From: Cricetomys ansorgei
Taxonomy: Eukaryota; Chordata; Mammalia; Rodentia; Nesomyidae
DNA length: 64,000 nucleotides
Direction: 5' to 3'
NCBI GenBank assembly: GCA_026225945.1
Contig: JAMJFZ010000181.1
Span: 744,001-808,000 of the forward strand
In this document: positions 45,111-57,104 of the stretch, piece by piece
How positions within the stretch are numbered: the stretch's first letter is position 1
Layout of the letters: every line of letters starts with the position of its first letter
Translations under genes and position numbers: made by a program
Notes under the pieces: model-generated
The model's input: only the letters and a program-made list of their open reading frames with translations
What the model was told of the DNA's origin: nothing
Databases searched by the model: none

Positions 45111-46462
45111 CCCCTCACTTCTGGCTCTAGTTATCTGTGCCAAAGATGGACATTGATTGAAAGTGCTGTTTATCTCTCCCAAGATCAGTAATTACGGCAA
45201 TGAAGCAGCCATTCATGAGTACATGGAACCAAAAAACAAAAACAGTGAGCTGTGTGTTACCAAAGCCCAGCTTCATCCCTTTCTATAGTTTCTATGCATC
45301 ATTCCTAGATTTTTTTCTAACAATAGTCATTGCTGCTTTTCTTAAGTTAGTTTATCATACCCTCACCTAGTAAAAACACAGCCAGTGAATACTGAATAAG
45401 AGTCTTGAATGTGAGTCACCAGCACAGAACTAACAGCCACATTCACCAAGGTGAATCATTTGGGATTCTTCCTCTGCCCCACCTACAATTTTGTTAGATT
45501 CTTAGTTTCCTGCTCATTTTATTAAATTGAGAATTACACATGTGATTCTCTGTGCTTTGTTGAGCATGGCTGACTAGAGCTGACCTTCCTAGAGACTTCA
45601 GAATCAATTCAACAGTCTTTAGCCACTGGACCAGCTGCATGCTCATGTTGTTCCTGTCTTCATTATTCTTCTCATCCCATAGTTAATCACTATATCTCCC
45701 ATGTTGTACCTATTAAATGCTGCTCTGTTTTTCTTTAAGTCTAAACAAGTTAAGGGGCTTCCGTGAAAAGTATTTTTTTTAAATGGCCTCTTTTCTTTTG
45801 AACATCTCTACACATCTGTACTGTTGATTCTTTTGTCCACTCCCCTCCCCAGGAGGTAGCTAAGCCATTGGCCATCAGTTCAGCTCTGAGGAGGAGAGCT
45901 CAGGGTGGGTGAGATATCAGAAAGAGACTTCCTGGAGAGGTGGGGTGTATTGAAGCAAGGGAATTACATTTATATGGTAGAGAGGGAAGGGTCATTGATT
46001 AAGGCTGTGGTACTGGAGCGGCACCATTTGCATGTGGGAGACTCACAACCAGATATGGGTGGTTGTATTTTCATTGTCTGGGGCCAAAGTCCTGAAGAAC
46101 CCTCCTTTGCATGGGCAGTGGTCTCACAGAGACCAGAGGAAGATACCTAATATGGTCATATAGGGAGAAGAAAAGTCCAGCTGGAGGCCCCTCCCACTGC
46201 TCTGGTCAGATAAACATTAGCCAGACCACATACCTTGGGAAGGCAGGATCTTTTCAGTGGCATGCTGTGAAAACACAGTAGGATAGGAGCTGGCAGGGTT
46301 CTGTAAGAGAAGGGGAGCAGCCACCATCTTCCGCTATCAGGGTGACAAAACCAGGGTTCAAAGCACACTTTAACCCCCTCTTACTTAGCTCTAGAACAGC
46401 CCCACACTGCACCTCTCTAATAAATATGAATGGTCTGTCACAAGTATCACAAAAGACAATAT
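45111..46462. other. Unique stretch
   Basis: No gene or recognised repeat. The frames at 45905-46150 (+) and 46156-46478 (-) show no coding support. Confidence 0.4.
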
Positions 46463-46618
46463 TGAGCCACGTGTACATACCTTTAATTCCAACACTTGAG
46501 AAGTAGCAGCAGGAAGACCTCTGTGAGTTTGAGCTCAGCCTTGTCTAGTTTGTTTCAGGCCAATCAGGGCTACATAGTGAAACCTTGTCTCAAAAGAAAA
46601 AAAAAAAAAAAAAGTTTA
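46463..46618 (+). mobile_element. B1 SINE with poly-A tail
   Basis: GAGCCACGTGTACATACCTTTAATTCCAACACTTGAGAAG, GACCTCTGTGAGTTTGAGCTCAGCC, GGGCTACATAGTGAAACCTTGTCTCAAAAG, then an A-run to about 46613. It contains an extra block near 46540-46560. Confidence 0.85.
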
Positions 46619-47487
46619 AAAAAAAGACAGTCTAACAATCAGCAGCCATATGAGGCTGGCCAAGCTACCCAAGGGTCCTATTACTTTTTTATGCTGTCTC
46701 CTGACCAGTGACCTAACACTGTACCTTAGAGCGCCTTCATCCTTTCTCATGAGGAGCCATTATGACACATTTCCAACTAGGCTTCTTCCTGTCCTTGTCC
46801 CCATTAAATGCTACTGCTTCTAAGTCCTAGCTTTGTTTTTATTGCTATCCCCCACTTCATCCTACCAATTATGTAAGTATTTTGTCTCTGATCTTAAAAC
46901 TAGAATGAGGTGAATAATCAGATCTAAGGAAAGTACCTAACTACAAGAATGACACCCTTATTGCAGTTTCCAAAGAACTAAGGAGAAAGACCACAGCTTG
47001 TTTCAAATGTTTCAATGGACCCTTAAGTGGTTCTCTTCTCACCCTTGAATCACAGAGAAAAGCAAACGTTTTCCTCATTTAAACTCTGTATTATTTGAAT
47101 CTGATACTTGAAACTGCACTAGCTTTTGAAGTCTCTGTCGCTGAAGAAGGTCAGTAGGGCCCAATTCCGCCTTCCATTTCTCTGTAGCATATGGCCAGCC
47201 ATTCTCAAGAAAGTAGTGGAAATTCTACCAGGACAGTCTATGGTGGGCTACTCCATAATCTAGTGGGTATGATTTTTCTAAGTCTGGTCACTTTTCACTG
47301 AATGCTGTGGTGTTAATATGAATCTCATCCGATATTTAAAAGATATTATAAAACAAACATATGATATTGGCTTCTCAAATCAGAATACAATCTAAATCGA
47401 AATAAATAAACCCATAGCTGATTTTATGTAACTACTGTCTATAAATATATTTTATTTTATACTTTTTTCTTATTATTGTTAGAACAT
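46619..47487. other. Unique stretch
   Basis: No gene or recognised repeat. Confidence 0.4.
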
Positions 47488-47682
47488 TTTTAACATTTAT
47501 TTATTTTGGTTGTATATGAGGGAGCAGGATGTGTATGGAGGTCAGAGAACAACTCAGACAGGTTGTTCTGGTTTTCTCCTTCCACCATGTGGATCCCAGG
47601 GATAGAACTACGATAGAACAAAGAACTCCAGGCTGCAGCAAGCACCTTTACCCACTGAGACATCTCAGCAACCCGCTCACTC
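47488..47682 (-). mobile_element. B3-type SINE, reversed
   Basis: Plus strand: TTTATTTATTTTGG tail, GTATGGAGGTCAGAGAACAACTC, TTCTCCTTCCACCATGTGGATCCCAGGGATAGAACTACG, and AGCACCTTTACCCACTGAGACATCTCAGCAACCC, the complement of the head. Confidence 0.85.
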
Positions 47683-48760
47683 TTATTCATAGTGTCCATG
47701 AAATTCTTATTCTTCTTAGGTGAGTTCATCTCATTGTCCTTGCTGTCTGCTGAAATCTTCCTATTCCATCTGTAACCTATAGTGTCAGAGGAAAGTGAGA
47801 GCAGATAAAGACATGCTTTTTATTACAGAAATATTCTTCTGAAGCTGTTCATAGCTTCTGCTTATAGGCTGTCTAGAATTCTCTCTCTCACACACACACA
47901 CACACACATACACACACACCACACACAACATATGTGAAGCAAGGGAACCTGGGAAATAAGTAGACATCTTCCTTTTCTCTCGTTTTCTTTTTCCTAGTTC
48001 AAGTCTTATCCCCTCAGAGTTTCATTTGACTTTGTTAGCTCTTATTTCTTTTCCTCAGTCTGAAATTCCCACTACATTTAACACGTGTCAGGCAGTTTAA
48101 CACTTAATTACATGCTGTCTGCTAGGGTTTCACGCATGCTAAGGTCCTACAGGACATAGGTGTCTTACATTTCTTTGCAAATCTACAGTCTCTAAGGCAG
48201 CAAGTGCTTAACAATACCTGCTGTATAATTAAGTGTCCTTTTGTATTTGCTGCCTGTAGTAGCTACCCAAGAACTTTGTACTTGAACCTAGTTGAAATGG
48301 ATCTACTTGATAAGCATCATGGAAAGAGGGAAGTGCGATGCCTATGGATTTAGAGAAAAGTGTGTGTGTGTGTGTGTGTGTGTGTCTGTCTGCAGGCTCA
48401 CATGCACAGGATTCTTATAATGAATGCATATAACCAAGCATTTATCTACAGATGGTAGTAGTGGTCATTGCATGTATATGAAGATGAACATGTGTGTTTG
48501 GATATGCTTTTGAAACTAACACAAAAAAATGAACCCATGGGTTCTAATTTGGAAGGGATTTCTTGGTTGCTATTTTTAAAAATGCTATCCATCCCATTTG
48601 TCTTGGAGTTTTATCATTAGAATTAAAAATATTGAAAAAGAAAACAAGAGAATCTGACACAGGCAATTAAGCCTGTGTTAGTTTGAAGGGGTTAATAATA
48701 AACTCAGAGTCACAAATATTGTGTCAGTGTCATAATAAGGACAGAAATCAAAGCACTTAC
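47683..48760. other. Unique DNA with short CA and GT repeats
   Basis: (CA)n at about 47889-47930 and (GT)n at 48359-48387. A small perfect hairpin ACACAGGC-AATTAA-GCCTGTGT lies at 48658-48679. No gene. Confidence 0.5.
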
Positions 48761-48832
48761 CCTGAGTGTCATTTATCAAAAAGGGGTCCCAGATTTGAAT
48801 TTTATACTTTCTTCCCTGATATCTTCCATCAT
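48761..48832 (-). CDS. Candidate internal exon (72 nt, phase 1-1)
   Basis: On the minus strand a polypyrimidine-AG acceptor (CCCTTTGTTACAG, ending at 48833) is followed by 72 nt and then a strong donor, CTCAGG|GTAAGTG (GT at 48760-48759). Only one of three frames is open through the exon. Read from the third base it gives DGRYQGRKYKIQIWDPF and continues to NDTQ, which looks like ordinary globular protein. The length is divisible by three and the open frame makes it a symmetric phase 1-1 exon, common in extracellular modules. It lies at the edge of a block with few young repeats. I do not recognise the protein. It could be a chance pair of splice signals: no conserved domain or neighbouring exon is identified. 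Confidence 0.3.
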
Positions 48833-51800
48833 CTGTAACAAAGGGCTTTTGCACTGTATTTATTGAACAGCACATAAAGATTAACATGAGGAAGGAATGA
48901 GCAATACTTCACAGAAATCTTTTACAAAGTTGTACAAGGGATTAAGTCACTAAATCCAACTGACTCCAACTTATCTAGATGACAGACAAACACTGTCAGT
49001 CAATATCAGAATGCTACTTCTAGCATTTATAGTGAATATTCACTTTATAAGGCTGCTTCCAGTCTATTTTCTGTTTCCAACAAATGATTATCACAACACA
49101 CTTACAAACATACATGAATTACTTGGGTCAGGGGCATGCAAGAGTACATAATTTAAGGATATAACTATGCTTTAACTTAGGTTGTAAAAGCTGATTACAT
49201 AGGAAACTTTAGGACAAGTTAAAGTTGGTAGTTATATTGTTCTCTTAAAGGCAGGTTAAACAAACAGGCTTAAGTGACCTTGGGGTGTATTATGAACTCT
49301 GATTGTGAGGTCCAGCAAAAGTTCCAGTCTCTTAAAATGTAAGAGATATTTTCATAATAATGCATTCCCACCTAAGTCCCATCTACTAGAAAATATTTCA
49401 AAGCAGAAAATGGATTCTAGATTCAAATTTGAACTTTACCTTCTTGAAGACTTACCTTGAACCCATTCAATATGGTATAAAATACAGAAATAGAAAAAAA
49501 AAGTACCACTACTTAATACTAAAAATGAACCCTATAGCCCTAAGTCTTTATATTTGACAAGGTGACCTGCTCCACATCTACAAAGTATTAGTAAAAGCAG
49601 AGTTTGAGCATTCTGTCTCCATTTCTACATACTCAGTTCCACAGATTAGTAACTGACTTTCAACATTCGAAAGTAAGCTGTTAGAATTCTCAGGGGGACC
49701 ACAGTGATCCTTTTATTATCAGTTTAATGCCTTTTCCACTGTATTCTGATTCTCGAGGATACAAGCATGTTGAGGTCCTTTATGCAGAAACAGTAAGAGA
49801 AATAGAACTAGAACTAGACAGAGATGGAGAGATGAATAGATGACAAAGATGCTAGCCCAATTCCTAGATGAGTGTAGGGGAATTCATTACACTCTCTGGA
49901 TCTTACTTTGCCCAGTAACAAATGAGAGCTATTTGCCTCACAGATAGCCATCAAAAGCATAAAATTATTAAGATCTATGCAAAGCACTTAAGAAAAACAG
50001 ACGGACATACCATATAAGCATTTCTGTTGCTCTGACATTTAATCTTATAAATACAGGAAAATCCACGGATAATTGAACTTTGGAAAATATGGCATATATG
50101 CACAGTTGATTATTATTTCTAAAGGAAGCAAACTGTCATTTACTAAGACAAAGATGAACCTAGAAGAAATTAGACTGAGATTTTTCTGATCTGATTCTCA
50201 GGCTGTCCAGCTACCTCTTTGACATTTAACACTGATGTCTCAACCACTCTCATTATTTATCTGAAAACTTATTTGACTATTTGATAAAAACCTATTTGAG
50301 TATTATTCCATGCTAGCTAAAATTTGTTACTAACATTTTTAGAGTGTCGTATAAGAATATTTTAATCATTGCAGTTACTTTTGCAATAGCTGAAGTAATT
50401 TTTATAATAGGTCTTAAATACTTCAATGAGCCATCTCCAGAACAACAAAATGAGTATTCAAGCTTCCTTAGTAAGCACATTGCACCAGACCAGCTCCATT
50501 AAAGGACTGTCTCTTCTTTAATTTGTATGATTGGATGACACTGACATGCAGTGCCACAATACTCGAAAAGCATCTTATAGATAATAACATTGATCATCAG
50601 CACAGTTTTTAGAGAAATCAGTAGAAGTAGCAATGATTATGCAACTGTTGCTATCTATGTTCAATGTATTGTTTCCATTCAATCATTTTTCTTTACCCAT
50701 CCATTGCCCTGTATTTATGAGACCAGTCCACTAAAGAGGACATTCTGCTTTTGTCCTTGAGCCATCCAGATATTGGATTTATTGGCACACTGATTTGCTT
50801 TGTAATGAGATAACTGCTGGTTGCACTGACATCAGTTTCCCAGCCAATGCTGATACTTATCAACACTGATACTAATCACAGCAGAGCTAGACAAGGTAAT
50901 TGAAATGTAAGTAGAACGTTTGAATTCCAAGTCTTTCTAGTGACTTGGTGTTAGACTATGCAGGAGGTTCAGATCTTCCCTGAGTGTAAATATTTATGCA
51001 GTGAATAAAAATCCTCAATGACTGAAACTCAGAAACTGGCACCTGGGTCCTACATACAATATCATTGCCAATATCAAAGCATTCTGTGCCACTTTTTATT
51101 TCTGGATAACTCATTGCACTTGTAGTTAATCTAGCAATGAGTTATTATATGCCTTTATAAAAGCTCACAACAAACTAGCTCATAAAGAAAAAGAAAAGAG
51201 ATGTGAAAAGTACATTATGTCATATGAACAGACAGTACTGGATTCAAGAACAGAAATGATTCAAGAAAAGAATGTCCATGCACCCATCCTAGCTTTGGTC
51301 TGGATTTGCCCATTTTCTCCTACCTTACATAGCCTCTATGATGAGGGGAGGTGTGGTTTGTGAGCAAAAGTAATAGTAACATTACTATCCAGAGGACAGG
51401 AGATAGCTTTTTCATCCAACTTTTTTGTATAAGACCCCAGGAAAAGCCTGGCTACTTTAGAAAAGAGTCTTACAAGTTTTTTACCTGTGTTTAAAGAAAC
51501 AAAGTACTTCACCTTGGGGGGGGCGGGGAAACAGGTCGTATTTCCTTTCCCTGATTGTTGAGAGTAATGAGAAAGGGGAAAGTTCATTGAGAATCATCCT
51601 ACTGTTAAATTTTATTGTGGAAAAGCCCAAGTTCCTCAGGGGGAAAAAATGTGAAGTTCCTATTCCATAGCATATGAACATGAGAGTCTGCTTCAAGGTT
51701 TATTCTGATAAAAACAACTTAATGAAGAAGGGATTCACTTTAAGTACCCAATTCATGGTTACAGTCCGTCATAACAGGGAAGCCAAGGCATCAGGAACTT

Positions 51801-53159
51801 GAAGTAATTATCCATATCCACAGTAAAGAACAGATAAAAATCAGTGCATGAATGCTTTCTTATATTCAGCTTACCTTCTCCACAGTTACACAGCTCAGGA
51901 AATCTGCCCAGGGAATGATTCCACCCATAATGGGCAACTTTTCCCACTTCAATTGACCTAGTCAAAATAGTGTTTCACAGACAGGCCCATAGGTCAACCC
52001 AATTACACAATAACTGCCTGAGTCTCCTTTCCCAAGTGATTCCAAACTATCTCAAGTTGGTAAACCTGTCACAATCTCATAAAACATACACCACAATTTT
52101 TTTTTTACTTTTGCAAAAACATTAATTCTCCATCCTGGTTTTTTTTCAGGATGTCAGAAGCCTAATTGCATTGTCAAATTAGAGAAAGCTGTAATGCAGC
52201 TATTTTGAATTGTAAATACTTAATGATGACTAAAAAAAATCTAATTCATGTAAGCTAGATTAAACTTCTTTATATTATGTATTTCTGCAAACTATTTTTG
52301 GCTCAGGTTATTGTGAAATAGTGTACTGCTCTTTATCCTTATCTGTGTCAGCTTTCCAGGAGCATTTTTTTGGTTCATTACCCAGTACTTGATCTCTTCT
52401 GACAACTTCAATCCTATAATACTCTTTCCCATAGGCTGTACTTAAAATCTAGATGTCTTTATACATCACAGAGACTTAAGTTCATGACCTCAGTGCTTAT
52501 TAGAGTCATTGAAATTCCAAGGAATTGGGTATTTGTTACATCAGAATCTTCTATGGGAGCTATTATCACAGACTTTGCAGTTCTTGGCTGGAATTTTTAT
52601 ACCCATGAGGTCATAGAACACATTTATTATATGACGGATGTTACATTTCTTTCTGATGACTGTCAAGAGTAAGAGATAATATGAATCTATCAATGTTTCC
52701 CCACTCCGATTGTGATTTAATCAATAGGTTAAAACTGTATTACCAAGCAAACCCTACATTAACTAAAACTGCTGGTTTTCTTTATGCAGTAGTTATCCTC
52801 CATTGAAGATCAGTTTTATAATTGTGATTTATGTTGGCAATGACAGAGGAAATATGATTGCTATGCATTAAGTGTGTGTTGTTCTATACAGCTGTTGTAT
52901 ACAAAGACAGTATCATATAAAAATAATTTAAAGTATTACTCTTTATTCTTTGTTGCTTAAATTTCTATTTATCCTCTAATCTGCCTTATTTTGTTTTTAT
53001 CCCTTATTCAACTACAGAGTCCTTCTAGAAATGTCCACCAATTACCTGTCTCTTGTGAAATGTAGAGATAACTCTTTTCTAAAAGCCTACCTTCTCATAC
53101 AATTTGACACAATTAGTGTCAGCCTCCTGGTAGAAACATGTCTTTCTCTTAGTGACTGT
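48833..53159. other. 4.3-kb block with few repeats
   Basis: No B1, B2, ID, L1 or LTR is recognised here, unlike the rest of the window. Weak MIR-like traces may lie at about 49555-49640 and 49880-49990. Stretches such as 50300-51170 look like unique, possibly conserved noncoding DNA. Short frames (51336-51965 minus, 52484-52672 plus) are unsupported. Confidence 0.4.
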
Positions 53160-53315
53160 GGGAAATGACAAACTTTTTTCTGTAAAAGGCAGATGATAAA
53201 TATTTTAAGCTTTAGAGATTTTTCTTTTGAAACAAAGCAATTCGGTTCTAGTAGGATAATGGCAGCCACAGATAATATGCAAATTTATGAGCACAACTAG
53301 GTTTCAATAATATTT
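53160..53315 (+). mobile_element. Ancient eutherian interspersed repeat
   Basis: TTTTTTCTGTAAAAGGCAGATGATAAATATTTTAAGCTTTAG then GGCAGCCACAGATAATATGCAAATTTATGAGCACAACTAGGTTTCAATAAT matches, block by block, a common mammalian repeat (TCTGTAAAGGGCCAGATAGTAAATATTTTAGGCTTT-type). I do not name the family. Confidence 0.6.
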
Positions 53316-53589
53316 TTTCCTTGGGCGATATCATTTGAATTCTGTATAAATTTTATGTGTCACAATAAGTTATTATTCTTTTAAAATGTAGTTCATGTAT
53401 ATCATGAGATGTTTTCATCTATAAGAAATAATCAAGTTATTTGCAGGCAATAAATGGAGTTTACTTAATCATATTAATCATATTAAGTGGACTACATTAG
53501 TCTTAGAAAAACAAATATTGAATATTTTCTTTTATTTGTAGTTCCTAGAGTTTATGTAACACATAAAAATTATATATATTATATATCTA

Positions 53590-53760
53590 AATCAATTATA
53601 TAGAGAGGGGGGAGAGCAAACCAAAACTCTGCATGACAAAAGGGACTAGCAGAGGGGGTGGGAAGTAGAGGGATATGCCCAATTTATATTACATAATGTG
53701 AAAATGGTCCTCATGGAACTCAGTATCATTTATAATCCATATGTATCAATAAACTTTTGA
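53590..53760 (+). mobile_element. L1 3' UTR end fragment
   Basis: AGAGGGGGGAGAGCAAACC, then GGGATATGCCCAATTTATATTACATAATGTGAAAATGG and AATAAACTTTTG. Resembles the final ~150 bp of old L1 3' UTRs with a purine-rich start. Confidence 0.45.
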
Positions 53761-54054
53761 GTTATTCTTTTGTTGTTTTCAACCATTTAAAAATGCAAAA
53801 CCCTTCTTTGCTCTTCAACAATACAAAAGAGGTAGTAGACCTAACTTGTCATGTAGGCTTTAGTTTGCCAACACCAAACTGTATGTATTGTTCTCAGCAA
53901 TTATCTCTCTTTCTGTGAATTTGTTTTACTTGGTCTTGTCGGGTCTTCAAGCATCAGACAGTGCCCCCAGGATCAGTTATTAAGCATTTCTCCCATTTAC
54001 ACTTTCCCTGTTGGTCATCTCATCTACCCTAACTTCAAAAGTTGTCTGTCTGAG

Positions 54055-54425
54055 TCCATTTTCTGTTGTTAAGGACACAATAGTACTGACCCTGTTTTAC
54101 TAAGGAAAGAGGAATATTTTTAGTTCACAGTTCTGACCTAAGATCCAGAGGCCATATCTGATGATGATTTTCTTGCTGGCTGAGTCCCAAAGTATCTCAT
54201 GGCTTCATGTGGCAAAATGCAAAGAACACGAACAAAACTAACTCAAACTGGCTTTTATAACAGATCCACTTTTGAGATGACTAATTAGTCTGTTAATCTA
54301 TGAATTCACGAACAGTGTGATTGGATTAACCCACTCACAAAGACAGAAGCCAGACACATCTTGGATGTTCTACCTTGTACTGCCTTATATTATCTCATAA
54401 TGGATATTAAAGTCTATCCTTAGTT
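54055..54425 (-). mobile_element. Old MaLR-like LTR, reversed (tentative)
   Basis: Plus strand starts TCCATTTTCTGTTGTTAAGGACACAATAG, then GAGGAATATTTTTAGTTCACAGTTCTG, TTCTTGCTGGCTGAGTCCC, TCCACTTTTGAGATGACTAATTAGTC and GGATTAACCCACTCACAAAGACAG. The arrangement parallels the reversed LTRs at 7786 and 62592, but it is much older. Confidence 0.45.
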
Positions 54426-54572
54426 TCATATCACAGCAGTTTCTCTATGCTTGAATCACAAATACTTGTAAATACTTTAGCCTGAAACTCTTAAAGACTC
54501 ATATATTTATTTGTCTCTTCTCCTCTCTACTTGTAAATTCAATACTTATATGATAATTAGACTACTGAACCA

Positions 54573-54760
54573 GGTCGGAGAGACAGCTCAGTGGTTAAGA
54601 GCACTGGATGCTCTCCCAGAGGACCCAAATTCAATTCCTAGCATCTACATGTCATCTCACACCTGTCTGTAAATTCCAGTTCCATGGCTTCTGACACCCT
54701 CACACAGACATAAATGCCGGCAAAACACTAATAAGTATAAAATAAAAATAAATTATAGAG
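54573..54760 (+). mobile_element. B2 SINE
   Basis: GGTCGGAGAGACAGCTCAGTGGTTAAGAGCACTGGATGC head, CCAGAGGACCCAAATTCAATTCC (B-box), CTGTCTGTAAATTCCAGTTCC, GACACCCTCACACAGACATAAATGCCGGCAAAACACTAAT and an A-rich tail. The best preserved B2 in the window. Confidence 0.95.
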
Positions 54761-55099
54761 AGACTATTGAAACAATATTTTTATTCTCTTCCTTTAGCAG
54801 CTGTTCTTTCAATTCTTCTCATCCTGATAAGGAGTTTTACCATTTCTTCAGTTGCTCAAGGGAAAAACCCAGGCTCATCGTGTGTTTCTTCTTTGTCTCT
54901 GATACATCCTAATCCCAAACAGGTTTCATTACTGTCTCCATTGCCCACCACTCGCCAACTCCAGCTTGGATTAAGACTGTAAACCTCCTCTCTGGATTTT
55001 TTTGTTAGTGTTAGGGAAAGAGAAAAGAAGGATACAAAGACATTTTCACTGCTTTTGCAGGGGGCCTTGATAAAGAATGAGAGAAAGGTAGAAATCTTC

Positions 55100-55480
55100 A
55101 CAGCCTCTTTTTAGGCTTTCCTAAGCTTGGAGAGGACTAGCTGACAGTGAGTCAGACTACCGTCTCAGCTCACTATCTGCAAACTCAACCTCTCCAACCT
55201 TTATTCTTTTAACAATCAACCAACAAACCACCAACCAACAACCACACTGGCTCCTGGAGCTTCAGACCTTTTATACCCTAAGCAAAAGTTCCCATAAACC
55301 CCTGCAGCACACAGTCCCAAGAACAAGCTACATGTGCCAGGACGACTGCACCTAACCAAATAGCCACATGCACCATGCATTCCATATCCAGCTGAATCAT
55401 GCACCACACCTGGGATGAGAACATAAACCTAGTCCAAAATCCATTCTGCGTTTTTAAAGAAACCAAAATAAAAACGACTT
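55100..55480 (-). mobile_element. ERV LTR, reversed
   Basis: On the minus strand a TATA box TATAAAAGG (55267-55275) is followed 60 bp later by AATAAA (55200-55205) and a U5-like end with GAGACGGTAGTCTGACTCACTGTCAGC. Upstream, the plus strand shows CCCATAAACCCCTGCAGCACACAGTCCCAAGAACAAGC and TAGCCACATGCACCATGCATTCC. The AACC-rich 55213-55245 lies between the two signals. Boundaries are approximate and no target duplication was identified. Confidence 0.5.
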
Positions 55481-55928
55481 CTTCCAAGTGTGCCGCTACA
55501 TGTGGCAGCTCATTTTCCCGTATGTTCCCTACCTCCGTCATTCTATTTTCCACTGTGCTTCTACACTGATATTTTCCAAAACTACAATGGAATTCTATCA
55601 TATGCCTACTCGAAACTACAAGAATTTTCACTCAAAATAAAGAGGTTCGAAAAACTGTATCATTATCTATAAAGCTCTCCATGTTTATCTCCTGCTATCT
55701 CCATAAATTAATTCCCCACTGTTACTTCCTGCTCGTTTGTTCTACTGAAGCCATAATGGCTTAAGCATTTTTTTTTTTTCATATTACTTCACTTGCCATT
55801 CTCTGTCACTTCATGTTCAGACAATAGAAAGACTTGGAAAGACTTCCTGTGACCCAAAATAGCATTCTCTTCTCCCCTCTCTTATGTTAGCTTTTTATCC
55901 TTTTAATTCTTCATTGAGCCTATATTTG
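55481..55928. other. Unique stretch
   Basis: No gene or recognised repeat. A T-run lies at 55769-55779. Confidence 0.4.
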
Positions 55929-56106
55929 GGGAGTTGGAAATATGTCTCAACAGTGTGTGCACTGCTCTTGTAGAGGACTTAAGTTTTATTCCCAGAACCC
56001 ACAGCTGGCAACTCATAATGACCTGTAACACCAACTCCAAAGGATCCAATTCAATGCTCTCTTTTAGCCTTAGCAGACACCTGAAATTATGTGTACATAT
56101 CCCCCA

Positions 56107-56144
<38 letters not shown>

Positions 56145-56165
56145 CAGACACACACATAATTTAAA
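55929..56165 (+). mobile_element. B2 SINE with CA tail
   Basis: GGAGTTGGAAATATGTCTCAACAGTGTGTGCACTGCTCTTGTAGAGGAC, TTATTCCCAGAACCC, CTGTAACACCAACTCCAAAGGATCC, CTTTTAGCCTTAGCAGACACC, then (CA)n at 56107-56157. Confidence 0.8.
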
Positions 56166-57032
56166 AGTTTCAAAGAATAAATCCTTAAGAAAGCTTATAT
56201 TTACAAGATAATATGTTAGAGTAATTGTTCCCTGACATCTTAATATATCAGCTTGTTGTAGAATCTCACCTGTTTCTTTTTGTATTTGTATCTCAATGAC
56301 TAGAATAGATCCTATATGTAGGCAAATGAAAGAAAAGTAACTTAGTGGGACTTCTGGGGAAGATGAAGGGCTATACGCTGTGTCTGTGTGAGCTAGGGAA
56401 GAAAGGTTAGAATAAGAGCAGAAATTATCCCAAAGTCAGAAATAGAGAAAAGCTTCAGAAGTCCACAAAGAAAATGAAAGGATACCAGAAATGAGCAGAA
56501 ACAAAGACATGAAGAAACAAGCTGAAAACAGCTTTGGACATGCAGCTCTGTGGGTTTTGGTGAGACAGCGACCTCTCTACCGAAGCAGAGAGAAACCTCA
56601 TTTGTTCTGCTGTATTACTCATAGGGCAGAGGCTACATAGTAACCTGAGAGGGAATCTACCATTAAAAACTGAGCTGCCCCAGAGGCCTGAGATCAGGGA
56701 GCATCTACAGGTCAAGAAGCCTCAATTTGGCATGCCACAGCCACTGGGAGACAAAGGACCAGAAAGGCATCTATGGAGAGCAGGAGGTCCTGACATCGAA
56801 AAGCCAGAGGGCACAAGCAGCAGGAGCTGGATCAGGCTGTGAAGAGCATAAAGATAGATAAGAGCATAAAGCATAAAGATAGATAACCTTCCGCTCTGCG
56901 GCTGGAGAAGATGCTCACAAATTGAGAGTTTATCTAAAGTTTTATAACACTGAGCCTAAAGCCAGTGGGTGGATCAAATTCTGGAGCCATCTACCCATTG
57001 TCCACTGTGAGTAATTTAGCACATGGAAACAT
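56166..57032. other. Unique stretch
   Basis: No gene or recognised repeat. An 18-bp block AGAGCATAAAGATAGATA is duplicated at 56846-56885. Confidence 0.4.
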
Positions 57033-57104
57033 TTAGCAACAGAAAACACATGACCATGTCAACTGAGGCATGGTCATGTGTTTTCTGCTGTTAAGTGTTG
57101 CTAA
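57033..57104. repeat. Inverted repeat, 19-bp perfect stem, 10-nt loop
   Basis: CAGAAAACACATGACCATG (57040-57058) is exactly complementary to 57069-57087, with TCAACTGAGG between. An outer 7-bp stem (TTAGCAA, 57033-57039, with TTGCTAA, 57098-57104) continues after a 10-nt asymmetric bulge on the right arm. It abuts the 5' edge of the L1 relic below. Confidence 0.9.

Noticed and set aside
48656..48679. Hairpin resembling a terminator
   Set aside because: Eight-base stem without a T-run, in rodent DNA where such terminators are not used.
50358..50400. Mariner-like palindrome (ATTGCAGTTACTTTTGCAAT)
   Set aside because: It recalls MADE1-type elements of primates, but the partner arm and TA flanks are missing and the window is rodent.
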